Source: Bdellovibrionales bacterium (GTDB taxonomy: Bacteria > Bdellovibrionota > Bacteriovoracia > Bacteriovoracales > Bacteriovoracaceae). Taken from it: a DNA stretch of 34,566 bases. How positions within the stretch are numbered: position 1 is the first letter of the stretch; each line of letters begins with the position of its first letter. The translations under genes were made by a program, and so were the position numbers. The stretch lies in NCBI GenBank assembly GCA_030638415.1, contig DAOWEO010000093.1, forward strand, positions 1 through 34,566. The letters are read 5' to 3'. The notes under the pieces are model-generated. The model ran no database searches, had not been told where the DNA came from, and worked only from the letters and a program-made list of their open reading frames with translations. This document shows positions 1-8,563 of this stretch, in pieces.

Positions 1-985
1 AAACAGGAGCTAGAAATTCTATACGTTTTTTTATAAGTGAGGTAAAGACTTCAGATTTTGCTAAACCACCAGAGAGTAAAATAGCATCAGGTGCTTTCGA
101 AAAAGTTGCAACTAGTGAAGAGATCGATTTTGCAACTTGATATGCCATTGCACTAAAAATAAGCTCTGCTCTTTCATCACCTTGCTTAATTCTTTTTTCC
201 ACCTCTAAAGCACTATTAGTTCCTAAATAGGCCACCATTCCACCATGTCCTTTTAGCATCTGCTTCATTTCTCCATGAGAGTATTTCCCAGCAAAAGCAG
301 TTTTAACAATATCTCCTACAGGCAACGTGCCACTTCGTTCAGGAGACATAGGTCCTTCACCATCAAGGCCATTGTTCACATCAACAACTTGCCCCATTTT
401 GTGAGCACCAATAGTAATACCTCCTCCCATATGTGCAACAATCAGATTTAAAGAGTCATAGTCTCTACCGACTGTTTTCGCATAGCGTTTAGCAACTGCC
501 TTTTGCCCTAAAGCATGAAAAATACTTTTTCTAGGAAATAGTGGATGGCCAGAAACTCTAGATATTTCATCTAACTCATCTACAATAACAGGATCTAAAA
601 TATAACTAGGAGTACTGGGAGAAATATCCTTAGCAAGTAAATAAGCAATCGGAGCTCCTAAGTTAGACGCATGTTCTCCCTGCTTGGCACTTTGCAAGTC
701 ACTTAACATAGAGTCGTTTATTGCATAAACACCACTACTAATTGGCCTTAACAATCCACCACGTCCCACAACAGCACCAATACTTGCAAGGTTAACCTTA
801 TACTGTTCTAACAATTCCCTCACTGCACTCATCCGTAACTTAAATTGATCCCAAATAGTATCACTCTTTTCTAAATCGCTGAGTGAGTGAGTCACTGTTT
901 CACTGAATATTTCTTGTTCACCATTTTCAAATAGTGCAATTTTTGTCGTTGTGGAACCAGGATTAATTACCAAAATTTGTGACAT
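1..985 (-). CDS. buk: Butyrate kinase, 3' end cut by the window edge
   Basis: Butyrate kinase of the acetate/butyrate kinase (ASKHA) family. It converts butyryl-phosphate and ADP to butyrate and ATP, and some homologues prefer branched-chain acyl phosphates. The ATG at 983-985 opens 328 codons with no stop, so about 30 C-terminal residues probably lie beyond the left edge. The N-terminus holds the family's phosphate-binding signature (VINPGSTTTKIA, residues 6-17), and the mid-protein motif around HMGGGITIGAH and NNGLDGEGPMSPERSG is typical of butyrate kinases. An SD (GAGGTG) lies five bases before the ATG, immediately after the ptb stop. The gene is the second of a ptb-buk operon with an 8-base gap. 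The family call is firm; the substrate chain length is inferred. Confidence 0.93.
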   Translation of the reverse strand, partial: MSQILVINPGSTTTKIALFENGEQEIFSETVTHSLSDLEKSDTIWDQFKLRMSAVRELLEQYKVNLASIGAVVGRGGLLRPISSGVYAINDSMLSDLQSAKQGEHASNLGAPIAYLLAKDISPSTPSYILDPVIVDELDEISRVSGHPLFPRKSIFHALGQKAVAKRYAKTVGRDYDSLNLIVAHMGGGITIGAHKMGQVVDVNNGLDGEGPMSPERSGTLPVGDIVKTAFAGKYSHGEMKQMLKGHGGMVAYLGTNSALEVEKRIKQGDERAELIFSAMAYQVAKSISSLVATFSKAPDAILLSGGLAKSEVFTSLIKKRIEFLAPV

Positions 986-993
986 ACTCACCT

Positions 994-1890
994 CTAATAA
1001 GCAACTGCCATAGCAATTGATAGTAGTTTGATACGATCAGAATCAGAGCGAGAAGTAAGAACAATAGGTACACGTGCTCCAAGTAATATCCCTGCAGCAG
1101 TTGCTCCGCCCATGTAGACAAGAGATTTGTAAAAGACATTACCAACTTCAATTGATGGTACCAGTAAAAAATCTGCATTACCTACTACTGGACTCTCTTC
1201 AAGCCCTTTATGCTTAGCAGCTTCCTTTGAGAGTGCGACATCAATAGCAAGTGGGCCATCAACAGTACAACCCTTTATCTGATTACGGTGGTTCATCATT
1301 GTTAATAACGCAGCATCTGTAGTCGCTTCCATTTTTGTATTAATTGCTTCAATGGCTGCAATCACAGCTATTTTTGGATTCATAACCCCTAAGCGGTGAA
1401 AGTAATCAACAGCATTGGCAATAATTATTTTTTTCTCTTTTAGGGTTGGTGCAATATTTTGAGCAGCATCACTCATAGCAACAACTTTGTGGTAGTGAGG
1501 AGTTTCAAAAAAAGAGATATGACTTAATAGTTTACTACCTCGTAAACCCTTATCATGGTCTAATATGGCCCGCAAAAAGGATGCTGAATCTACAATACCC
1601 TTCATTAAAATATCGCCATGGTTTTCTCGAATAATTTTTACACTTCGGATTGCTGCAAGCTCAGGAGAGAGTTCATTAATAATGTCTGCTCCTCTTAAAG
1701 AGAAGTGAAACTCCTTGGCAATTTTTTCAATTTTTTTCTGATCACCAACGAAGATAGGTGTGGCTATGCCAGCTTCTTGCGCTAATTCGGCAGCATGAAT
1801 AACAGCGTCATCAGCAGCTGCAGCAATTACGACCCGTTTTTTTCCATTTTTTTTAGCTTTTACAATAAATTCATCAAGATGTTTAAACAT
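994..1890 (-). CDS. ptb: Phosphate butyryltransferase
   Basis: Phosphate acyltransferase (298 aa) that turns butyryl-CoA and phosphate into butyryl-phosphate and CoA, feeding butyrate kinase for ATP synthesis. The protein has the compact single-domain length of Ptb. The N-terminal KKRVVIAAAADDAVI segment and the C-terminal YMGGATAAGILLGARVPIVLTSRSDS segment are the expected PTA/PTB family motifs. A TTG three bases further upstream (1893) also opens the frame, but GGAGG at 1895-1899 is too close to it and fits the ATG at 1890 better. It is the promoter-proximal gene of ptb-buk. The enzyme could act on branched acyl-CoAs from leucine, valine or isoleucine, because a leucine-degradation operon lies elsewhere in the window; that link is inference. 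Confidence 0.92.
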   Translation of the reverse strand: MFKHLDEFIVKAKKNGKKRVVIAAAADDAVIHAAELAQEAGIATPIFVGDQKKIEKIAKEFHFSLRGADIINELSPELAAIRSVKIIRENHGDILMKGIVDSASFLRAILDHDKGLRGSKLLSHISFFETPHYHKVVAMSDAAQNIAPTLKEKKIIIANAVDYFHRLGVMNPKIAVIAAIEAINTKMEATTDAALLTMMNHRNQIKGCTVDGPLAIDVALSKEAAKHKGLEESPVVGNADFLLVPSIEVGNVFYKSLVYMGGATAAGILLGARVPIVLTSRSDSDRIKLLSIAMAVAY

Positions 1891-1907
1891 CAATCCTCCG
1901 AGGCTTT

Positions 1908-1938
1908 ATACTAGAGGTTGTACACCAAAAATGGTCAA
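1908..1938 (-). promoter_or_regulatory. Weak candidate promoter for ptb-buk
   Basis: On the minus strand TTGACC (1933-1938) is followed after 19 bases by TAGTAT (1908-1913), just upstream of the ptb SD. The spacing is long and the -10 is poor (4 of 6). It is the only -35-like hexamer seen between the terminator at 1983-2019 and ptb. Confidence 0.3.
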
Positions 1939-1982
1939 AAAACATAATTAGAACTAAGAAAAACTGAGATAATCGAGAGACT

Positions 1983-2019
1983 AAAAAAAGGTCAAAACAA
2001 CATCCTTTTGCCTTGACCT
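1983..2019 (-). terminator. Rho-independent terminator downstream of maeB
   Basis: Read on the minus strand, AGGTCAA (2013-2019) and TTGACCT (1989-1995) form a 7-bp stem, and a run of seven T follows (A1983-A1989 on the plus strand). An inner CAAAA/TTTTG pairing can form inside the loop. It lies about 200 bases after the maeB stop and ahead of ptb, so it separates the two minus-strand units. Confidence 0.7.
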
Positions 2020-2181
2020 AGGCGTGCGTGTGTCTCGTGTACTATTCTTCCTAACAGTTTAAATTCATCCATGAATAACTATAGATAAAGTGTAACCGAC
2101 TTCTTGTAATAAAAACTAAAATAAACTTAACTTTAAATGACAGAGAACTAAATAAATTATGTGACGTTTTGTAGAAATAGA
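2020..2181. other. Non-coding stretch between two terminator hairpins
   Basis: This is part of the 326-base gap between maeB and ptb. Apart from the hairpins on either side I see no reading frame with a ribosome-binding site, no repeat and no recognisable RNA. It is probably the untranslated 3' region of maeB. Confidence 0.5.
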
Positions 2182-2201
2182 GCAGATGACTAGTCATCTG
2201 C
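2182..2201 (-). terminator. 20-bp perfect palindrome right after maeB
   Basis: GCAGATGACT is followed directly by its exact reverse complement. As minus-strand RNA it gives an 8-bp stem with a CTAG loop, 15 bases after the maeB stop. The 3' tail (TCTATTTCT) is only moderately U-rich, so it may be a weak first terminator, an RNA 3'-end stabiliser, or a protein-binding palindrome. Confidence 0.5.
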
Positions 2202-2216
2202 CCTATATTTAGTGAC

Positions 2217-4496
2217 TTATAAAATGGCTGTTAAAAGACTCATATTAACAATTTCAGTAACAGTAGCTGTTCTTTGAACAATATTTACTGATTTCTCTAG
2301 AGGAACCAAAATTGGACCAATAACATCAGCATCACTTAACTGGTTTAAAAGCTTATATGCAATATTTGCAGAGTTTAGCTCTGGAAATACTAAAATATCT
2401 GCAGCACCTGTAAGATCATTAAATGGAAAGAGATTATCCATAATATTCTTATTTGTTGCAACATCTGCTTGCATCTCTCCTTCAATTTTTAACTTTGGAT
2501 ACTTCTCTTTAGTATATATAGCAGCATTATGCATGTTTTTCGCCATAGGATCATTTCCTGAACCAAAGTTTGAAGAACTTAAAAATGCAATATTTGGCTC
2601 TTTACCAATAAGTTTTTTATAGAGCTCTGCTGCAGAAAATGCAACATCAGCAAGCTGCTCTTTAGTAGGATTAGGAATACATGCTGTATCAGTAAAAAAG
2701 AGAATTTTATTTCTAAAAACAATAATTTGGATTGCTGAAACGTCCATGACTCTGTCCATCTCACCAACATTTACAAGAGGCTTAAAGTACTGCTTAAATG
2801 ATCTTGAAGGTCCCGCAATCAATGCATCGGCCATACCTTTTTTAATCATCATTGATCCATAGTAATCACCTCTTCTCATAAAATCTCGAGCATCACTTTT
2901 ATTCATACCGTCACGTTGACGACACTCAAAAAGTTCTGCAGAGAATTCAGCAAATTGCTCTGACTTACTAGGATGAATAATTGTTACTTTATCTTTAAGT
3001 TCCATTAATCCAAGCTTTTTCATAGAAGCCTCAATCTCATCTGGACGACCTAATAAAATAGGATCAAAATGTCCTTCGTGAGTAAGAACATCTACAGCTT
3101 GTAAAACACGTTCATTAGAAGAGTCAGTAAAAATCATCTTAATTTTTTTACCACTCTTTTTAACTTTTGCAGCTGCTTTTGCACGAAGACTTCTACTAAA
3201 CTCAGCAGTCTGCCCAAGGCGTTGCTCCAAATCTAAGACGTATTCACTCATATCTTTAATTGGCTCTCTTGCAACTCCTGTATCCATTGCTGCTTGTGCA
3301 ACAGCGGGAGATACGTGAGTCAAAACACGTGTATCAAATGGCTTTGGAATTATGTAATTTGGCCCAAAAGTAAATTCTTCATTATCATAAGCCTGACGAA
3401 CTTCTAATGGAACCTCTGCCTTTGCAAGATTAGCAAGTGCGTAAACAGCCGCTTTTTTCATTTCAAGATTAATTTTTCTGGCCTTAACATCTAATGCACC
3501 TCTGAAAATAAAAGGAAAACCTAAAACGTTATTAACTTGGTTAGGATAGTCTGATCTACCAGTTGCCATAATCACATCATCACGAACAGATGCAACTTCT
3601 TCTGGAGTAATTTCAGGATCTGGATTGGCCATAGCAAAAATAATTGGATTTTTTGCCATGTCTTTAACCATCTGCTTAGTACATGCCCCTTTTACAGAAC
3701 AGCCTAAAAAGATATCTGCTCCTTTCATGGCCTCTTCAAGAGTACGCAGCTCTGTTTCAACTGCAAATTCTTCCTTATACTTATTCATTCCAGCAGTTCT
3801 ACCTTTGTAGATAACTCCCTTAGAATCACACATAATAACGTTTTCACGCTTAATACCCATCTCAATATAAAGGTTCGAACAAGCAATTGCTGATGCACCT
3901 GCACCATTTACAACAACTTTAACCTTACTAAAATCTTTTTTACCAATCTCCATCGCATTTACGAGACCTGCAGAAGAGATAATTGCTGTTCCATGTTGGT
4001 CATCATGAAACACAGGAATATCCATAATCTCTACAAGTTGACGTTCAACTTCAAAACATTCTGGAGCTTTAATATCTTCAAGGTTAATACCACCAAAAGT
4101 TGGCTCTAAAGCTTTAGTAACTCTAACCATTCCTTCTACTGTTGACTCATTAATCTCAATATCAAAAACGTCTACATCAGCAAAACGCTTAAATAGAACT
4201 CCCTTTCCTTCCATCACTGGTTTCCCAGCAAGTGCACCAATATTTCCTAAGCCTAAAACAGCTGAACCATTAGAGACAACTGCGACAAGGTTTCCTTTTG
4301 CAGTATACTTGAAAGCATCATCTGGATTCTTCTCAATTGCCAAACAAGGAGCTGCAACTCCAGGAGTATATGCTAGTGAGAGGTCAAGTGCCGTAAAGCA
4401 CGGAGTTGTAGGAACAACTTCAATCTTTCCCGGTCTCCCTTGACTGTGATAATCTAAGGCGTGTTTATCTGCTAATTCTCGTTTTTTGTCTACCAT
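2217..4496 (-). CDS. maeB: NADP-dependent malic enzyme with C-terminal phosphotransacetylase-like domain
   Basis: MaeB-type malic enzyme (759 aa). It oxidatively decarboxylates malate to pyruvate with reduction of NADP. Residues about 20-160 form the malic N-terminal domain ([25 protein letters not shown] with the metal and substrate acidic residues). The NAD(P)-binding domain follows, with [12 protein letters not shown]. From about residue 430 to the end is the PTA-like domain typical of the large 'hybrid' malic enzymes; in known members it is regulatory and senses acetyl-CoA rather than making acetyl-phosphate. The ATG at 4494-4496 is preceded by GAGGT at suitable spacing. It is probably monocistronic, with hairpins downstream. 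The neighbouring ptb encodes a stand-alone relative of the PTA-like domain. Confidence 0.95.
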   Translation of the reverse strand: MVDKKRELADKHALDYHSQGRPGKIEVVPTTPCFTALDLSLAYTPGVAAPCLAIEKNPDDAFKYTAKGNLVAVVSNGSAVLGLGNIGALAGKPVMEGKGVLFKRFADVDVFDIEINESTVEGMVRVTKALEPTFGGINLEDIKAPECFEVERQLVEIMDIPVFHDDQHGTAIISSAGLVNAMEIGKKDFSKVKVVVNGAGASAIACSNLYIEMGIKRENVIMCDSKGVIYKGRTAGMNKYKEEFAVETELRTLEEAMKGADIFLGCSVKGACTKQMVKDMAKNPIIFAMANPDPEITPEEVASVRDDVIMATGRSDYPNQVNNVLGFPFIFRGALDVKARKINLEMKKAAVYALANLAKAEVPLEVRQAYDNEEFTFGPNYIIPKPFDTRVLTHVSPAVAQAAMDTGVAREPIKDMSEYVLDLEQRLGQTAEFSRSLRAKAAAKVKKSGKKIKMIFTDSSNERVLQAVDVLTHEGHFDPILLGRPDEIEASMKKLGLMELKDKVTIIHPSKSEQFAEFSAELFECRQRDGMNKSDARDFMRRGDYYGSMMIKKGMADALIAGPSRSFKQYFKPLVNVGEMDRVMDVSAIQIIVFRNKILFFTDTACIPNPTKEQLADVAFSAAELYKKLIGKEPNIAFLSSSNFGSGNDPMAKNMHNAAIYTKEKYPKLKIEGEMQADVATNKNIMDNLFPFNDLTGAADILVFPELNSANIAYKLLNQLSDADVIGPILVPLEKSVNIVQRTATVTEIVNMSLLTAIL

Positions 4497-4712
4497 GTGA
4501 ACCTCGCTTTATAAGCTGTTAAAGTATCCTTTAAAATTGTACATATTATGCTACTTATTAAGATTACTGGCCATAGGGAAAAGAGAGTTTAAAAACTGTT
4601 TTTAATCAATAATTTTATTCGCTTTACTGCTCTTTTTTTATAACTCAAGGAAAAAGGAATCTGCGAAGAAGAGAACAATTTAGTTAACTTTTTGACTTAG
4701 TGGTGAATATTT

Positions 4713-4722
4713 GCGAAATTTC
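4713..4722. promoter_or_regulatory. CGAAATTTCG palindrome before folE2
   Basis: A perfect 10-bp palindrome five bases upstream of the folE2 SD, downstream of a TTGACT hexamer at about 4691. It could be an operator, but it does not resemble the Zur boxes that control folE2 in some bacteria. It is short enough to occur by chance in AT-rich DNA. Confidence 0.2.
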
Positions 4723-4741
4723 GTTTTAAGGAGTGAGTAAA

Positions 4742-5698
4742 ATGAAAAAAACAGCAATTATTAAGCAGATTTTAGAATGTGAAATTAAAGATGATTCAGG
4801 ACTTAATGATTTTCAAAAACTTGCCTCTAACCAAGGGATATTTATTCCAAAAGTTGGAATGACTAGATTTCGTCTTCCTATCTCTTTACGCTATCCTGAT
4901 GGCCAGCTCCGATCACACGATGCAACGGCCTCAATGCACATTAGCTTGGAGAAAGATAAAACTGGTGTAAATATGAGTCGCCTCTGCGTTATATTACAGC
5001 GTGAGGCACTAGATACTCCTTTGAGTGCTGAGCTTTGTAAAAAAGTTTTGGACTGCTACCAAAGTGAGCTAAAAGATAGTGATCAAGATGCTGATATTCT
5101 TAGTGCAGGTATTAAAATTAAATTTCATTATGCTCATCAACAAAAATCACTAAAGAGTGATAACTGGGGATGGCAATACTATCCAGTTACTATCGAAGCA
5201 AGACAGCAGTTAATTAATAATGAAAAAAAGTTTCGTTTTTTTATAACAATTAATTATGAATACTCTTCAACGTGCCCCTGTAGCCTTTCCATGGCAAAAC
5301 AGTACGAAAAAGATTTCAAAGATGGCAAAACCACTGAAGGGTTTGGTATAGCAGCCGCCCATAGTCAACGATCAGAAATGCAGTGTATGGTTGAAATTAA
5401 AGAGAAATCTACTTATTTTATTACAGATCTTCTAAAATTAATTCGCACTTCACTACCTACAGAAACCCAAAGCTTAGTTAAAAGAGTCGATGAACAAGCT
5501 TTTGCAATTTTAAATGGTAGCTATCCCATGTTTGTAGAACATGCTTGTCGGATGGCATATGACAATCTCAACCAAGAGAGTGAGATCCTTGATTGGCTAG
5601 CATCTTTTGAACACTTTGAATCTCTGCATAGTCATAATGCTGCAGCTACAATTTTTAAAGGTATACCTGGTGGCCTTCACCATAGCGCTGTATTTTAA
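4742..5698 (+). CDS. folE2: GTP cyclohydrolase FolE2 (type IB)
   Basis: FolE2/GCYH-IB (318 aa) makes 7,8-dihydroneopterin triphosphate from GTP, the first step towards folate and, in many bacteria, queuosine. Visible family motifs are VGMTRFRLPI (residues 38-47), GVNMSR (75-80), the active-site segment YEYSSTCPCS with Cys178 and Cys180, and AAAHSQRSE. FolE2 can use metals other than zinc, so it often replaces FolE1 under zinc limitation. A GTG at 4733 extends the frame, but it overlaps the SD AAGGAG (4728-4733); the ATG at 4742 lies eight bases after that SD and is preferred. The stop TAA shares its last base with the ATG of the next gene, implying translational coupling. Confidence 0.95.
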   Translation: MKKTAIIKQILECEIKDDSGLNDFQKLASNQGIFIPKVGMTRFRLPISLRYPDGQLRSHDATASMHISLEKDKTGVNMSRLCVILQREALDTPLSAELCKKVLDCYQSELKDSDQDADILSAGIKIKFHYAHQQKSLKSDNWGWQYYPVTIEARQQLINNEKKFRFFITINYEYSSTCPCSLSMAKQYEKDFKDGKTTEGFGIAAAHSQRSEMQCMVEIKEKSTYFITDLLKLIRTSLPTETQSLVKRVDEQAFAILNGSYPMFVEHACRMAYDNLNQESEILDWLASFEHFESLHSHNAAATIFKGIPGGLHHSAVF

Positions 5699-6279
5699 TG
5701 AGAAATGTCATACTCGCATCTACATCAATCTATCGCAAACAGCTTTTAGAGCAACTAGGCCTTATTGTTACTTCAGCATCTCCCGTATGCGATGAAGGTC
5801 AATTTAAAACTGGTGAATTTCCCCCTAATGAATTAGCAATTAAACTCTCAGCACTTAAAGCACAAAGTATTGCTATAGAATATCCAGACAAATTAATCAT
5901 CTCAGGTGATCAGGTCGCAGCACTAGGTGATCAGTTACTATCAAAGCCAGGAAATTATGATCAAGCTTTCATTCAACTTACTAAGCTTGCTGGAAAAACT
6001 CACAAGCTATACACCGCTATTACGGTAAAACGAAATCAACAAGAAGAGACACTTCTAAATATAACAACTCTTAAAATGAAACCTCTAAATGCTAAGCAAA
6101 TTGAGTACTATTTAAACTTTGACTCTCCGTTTGATTGTGCAGGATCATATAAAATTGAATCTCTGGGTATTTCACTATTTAGTTCAATCGACACAACCGA
6201 CCATACAGCAATAGTTGGGGTTCCTTTAATGGAGCTATCAATACTTTTAGAAAAATTTAATATAGATCTGTTTAACTAA
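5698..6279 (+). CDS. maf: Maf-family nucleotide pyrophosphatase, YceF-like
   Basis: House-cleaning nucleoside triphosphate pyrophosphatase of the Maf/HAM1-like superfamily (193 aa, usual length). Motifs: LASTSIYRK (residues 6-14), SGDQV (69-73), KPG (83-85), GKTHKLYTAI, and the C-terminal DCAGSYKIE and DHTAIVGVPL. The Gln of SGDQV is typical of the YceF subgroup, which hydrolyses N7-methyl-GTP, rather than the dTTP/UTP-specific subgroup; that specificity is inferred. The start codon overlaps the folE2 stop by one base, so the two genes form an operon. The 3' end is only five bases from the convergent mnmA, with no clear terminator between them. Confidence 0.9.
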   Translation: MRNVILASTSIYRKQLLEQLGLIVTSASPVCDEGQFKTGEFPPNELAIKLSALKAQSIAIEYPDKLIISGDQVAALGDQLLSKPGNYDQAFIQLTKLAGKTHKLYTAITVKRNQQEETLLNITTLKMKPLNAKQIEYYLNFDSPFDCAGSYKIESLGISLFSSIDTTDHTAIVGVPLMELSILLEKFNIDLFN

Positions 6280-6284
6280 TAGGC

Positions 6285-7412
6285 TTAAGCTAAAACTTTT
6301 TTATTTTTTTCTAGATAACTGGCACCACTACTTTTTATCATTGCACCACCAAGACATACTTCACCGGAGTAAAATACAATTGACTGCCTTGGAGTTACCG
6401 CTCGCTGAGCAACAAAAAATTCAACATGTAAAACCCCATCTGTTTCACCAAGAATAACGCACTCTTGATCAGGCTGGCGATAACGAACTTTTGCCTTACA
6501 ATGAAATGGGTATTCAAGCTTAAAATCAGCACTTACCCACGAAATTTCATTGGCCAGCAGATCGTCACAATATAAAGCAGGATGTTCTCCTCCGCGTTCT
6601 ACAAACACAGTATTCTGTTCCATGTCTTTACCAACAACAAACCACGGATCACCGCTACCACCTAGTCCAAGCCCTTTTCGCTGACCAAGTGTGTAAAAGC
6701 ATGCTCCATGGTGTGTTCCTACGACTGTTCCATCGAGATTTTGAAACTCTCCAGACGTAGATTTTATATATTTTGAGATGAATTCTCTAAATTTTCTCTC
6801 ACCAATAAAACAAATACCCGTTGAATCTTTTTTTACTTTTGTAGAGAGATCATACTGCTGTGCAATTCGACGTACCTCTTTTTTCTCTATATGTCCGATT
6901 GGGAAAAGTACATTCTCTAAAATTGTATCTTTCATCGTATATAAAAAGTAGGTTTGATCTTTCCCTTGATCTACCCCTTTTACCAAATGGCGCTTTCCAT
7001 CAATTAACTTATTTTGACAATAATGCCCAGTAGCAAGATAATCAGCTCCCAGCTCTTTTGCTTTTTCTAAAAATACTTTAAATTTTATTTCACGGTTACA
7101 AAGTATATCTGGATTAGGAGTGTATCCTTGCTCATACTCTTTTAAAAAATGAGAAAAGACGTTGTCCCAATACTCTTTCACAAACTCAACGCTATAATAC
7201 GGAATATCTATTTTTTCACAAACCTTAACCACATCTTCATACTCTTTAGCCGCAGTACAATTACCATCATCATCTTTTTCTTCCCAATTTTTCATGAAGA
7301 TACCAATAACGTTATATCCCTGTTCCTTAAGAAGTACAGCAACGACTGAAGAATCTACACCTCCACTCATCCCAACCACAACTGTTTTAGAACTGTTATC
7401 GGGAGCTCTCAC
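6285..7412 (-). CDS. mnmA: tRNA-uridine 2-sulfurtransferase MnmA
   Basis: MnmA (375 aa) thiolates U34 of Lys, Glu and Gln tRNAs after activating the base with ATP. All key features are present: the PP-loop SGGVDSS (residues 16-22), NPDILCNREIKF with Cys105, TGHY, KDQTYFL, STGICFIG with the catalytic Cys201, and the C-terminal YTLGQRKGL segment. The start is GTG at 7410-7412, with GAGG seven bases upstream; it overlaps the TAG of the upstream peptidase gene by one base. It is the last gene of a three-gene operon whose first gene is a degenerate MnmA paralogue. Its Lys-rich C-terminus lies against the convergent maf. Confidence 0.97.
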   Translation of the reverse strand: MRAPDNSSKTVVVGMSGGVDSSVVAVLLKEQGYNVIGIFMKNWEEKDDDGNCTAAKEYEDVVKVCEKIDIPYYSVEFVKEYWDNVFSHFLKEYEQGYTPNPDILCNREIKFKVFLEKAKELGADYLATGHYCQNKLIDGKRHLVKGVDQGKDQTYFLYTMKDTILENVLFPIGHIEKKEVRRIAQQYDLSTKVKKDSTGICFIGERKFREFISKYIKSTSGEFQNLDGTVVGTHHGACFYTLGQRKGLGLGGSGDPWFVVGKDMEQNTVFVERGGEHPALYCDDLLANEISWVSADFKLEYPFHCKAKVRYRQPDQECVILGETDGVLHVEFFVAQRAVTPRQSIVFYSGEVCLGGAMIKSSGASYLEKNKKVLA

Positions 7413-8563
7413 TACTTCACCTCTAACATTCTTGCCCAGCTTATGACGACTGAGGAGATATATTTATAGTTTGCATGAAGCGTTGAGAAATTAAGTGTCT
7501 CAAAAAAATCATTTTTGCTGTGATGTCTAGGATTAAGGTCATTTTCCCAATCTTGGGTTAGTGCCACTACTGGAATATCTAATGGCCAAAAATTTATATG
7601 GTCACTCATATTAAAATTGTTAGGAGTAATCATAAACTTTACCACTGAAGTTGTTTTTTTTCCTGCAGCGACAATTGCTTGTGCGAACGCAAAGTCTTTT
7701 TTATAACCAACACTCCCCTTATTTCTAATATACAGTTTCATATTACCTGATTTTTTAATCTTATCTAAAATAGTAGAATCATGTCCCAACATCTCTATGT
7801 TTATATATCCACTCCATTGCTCTTTACTATCTACAGAGTAATATTTTTTTACATAAGCTTTGGAACCATTAAAACCTAGTTCTTGAAAATCAAAAAATAT
7901 AATCCGCACACTACGTTTAATATTAATCGCACTCAATAACTTTATAATATTCATTGCAATTATGACTCCGCTACCATTATCATCGGCACCAGGAGTTTGA
8001 TTATCAAGTCTAACTTTCATAGTCTTCTGATCAAAAGCAATTGTGTCATAGTGAACTCCTAAAATTATAAATTCTTCTGGCCGTTCACTACCTTTTTTTT
8101 CCCAGATAATATTTTTCCCTTTCACGTCTTTGAGATCATCTAAACTTTTTAAAACACTTTGAGTAAAAGTATTCCATATTTTGTAACTATTAGTTTTTGG
8201 TGATAGGTTATCAACGATCTGTTTATCAAAATCTTTTTTATAAAAATCCTTCACGGCCGCAATATCTGGTGAAAACTTTTGGATTGATACAAGAGATGAA
8301 TCTCGAATATCATATTCTCTAATTTTTGAGGTTATATACTCAAATGCATTTTTGTGTCCAAGAGTTCCTACCATGCGTCCTGGAGCTGATTTAGCCAACA
8401 GCTCTTTTAAATCTTTTTTGATATGTTTTCGGGTAATTTTATTAACCAAAGACTTAACCATAGAGGATGTCTTAGGAGTTTGTTCATATTTTTGTACTGT
8501 CAACGCTGACAGATGCATAGGAATTAAAACCAATATTAAAACAATTTTAAAAATAATATCCAT
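7412..8563 (-). CDS. Exported M28-family peptidase-like protein
   Basis: Predicted secreted or periplasmic metallopeptidase (383 aa) with an N-terminal signal sequence (about residues 1-20). The M28 zinc framework is recognisable: HYD (His171), GADDNGSG (bridging Asp194), QELGFNGS (Glu228), NIEMLGHD (Glu257 in the place of the usual Asp) and RHHSKND near the C-terminus (His347 or His348). In typical M28 aminopeptidases the third motif is EELG, where the first Glu is the catalytic base; here it is Gln227, so activity may be altered. The ATG overlaps the end of the upstream MnmA-like gene by 17 bases, with a weak SD, and its stop overlaps the mnmA start. A glutaminyl-cyclase-like role is an alternative. 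Confidence 0.85.
   Translation of the reverse strand: MDIIFKIVLILVLIPMHLSALTVQKYEQTPKTSSMVKSLVNKITRKHIKKDLKELLAKSAPGRMVGTLGHKNAFEYITSKIREYDIRDSSLVSIQKFSPDIAAVKDFYKKDFDKQIVDNLSPKTNSYKIWNTFTQSVLKSLDDLKDVKGKNIIWEKKGSERPEEFIILGVHYDTIAFDQKTMKVRLDNQTPGADDNGSGVIIAMNIIKLLSAINIKRSVRIIFFDFQELGFNGSKAYVKKYYSVDSKEQWSGYINIEMLGHDSTILDKIKKSGNMKLYIRNKGSVGYKKDFAFAQAIVAAGKKTTSVVKFMITPNNFNMSDHINFWPLDIPVVALTQDWENDLNPRHHSKNDFFETLNFSTLHANYKYISSVVISWARMLEVK

Noticed and set aside
4691..4722. TTGACT as the -35 of a folE2 promoter
   Set aside because: No acceptable -10 hexamer at 16-18 bases; only the nearby palindrome was kept, at low confidence.
6280..6310. Possible terminator for maf: GCTTAAGC followed by T-rich sequence
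   Set aside because: The palindrome gives no workable stem-loop (four base pairs with no loop), and the T-rich run is simply the complement of the Lys codons at the end of mnmA.
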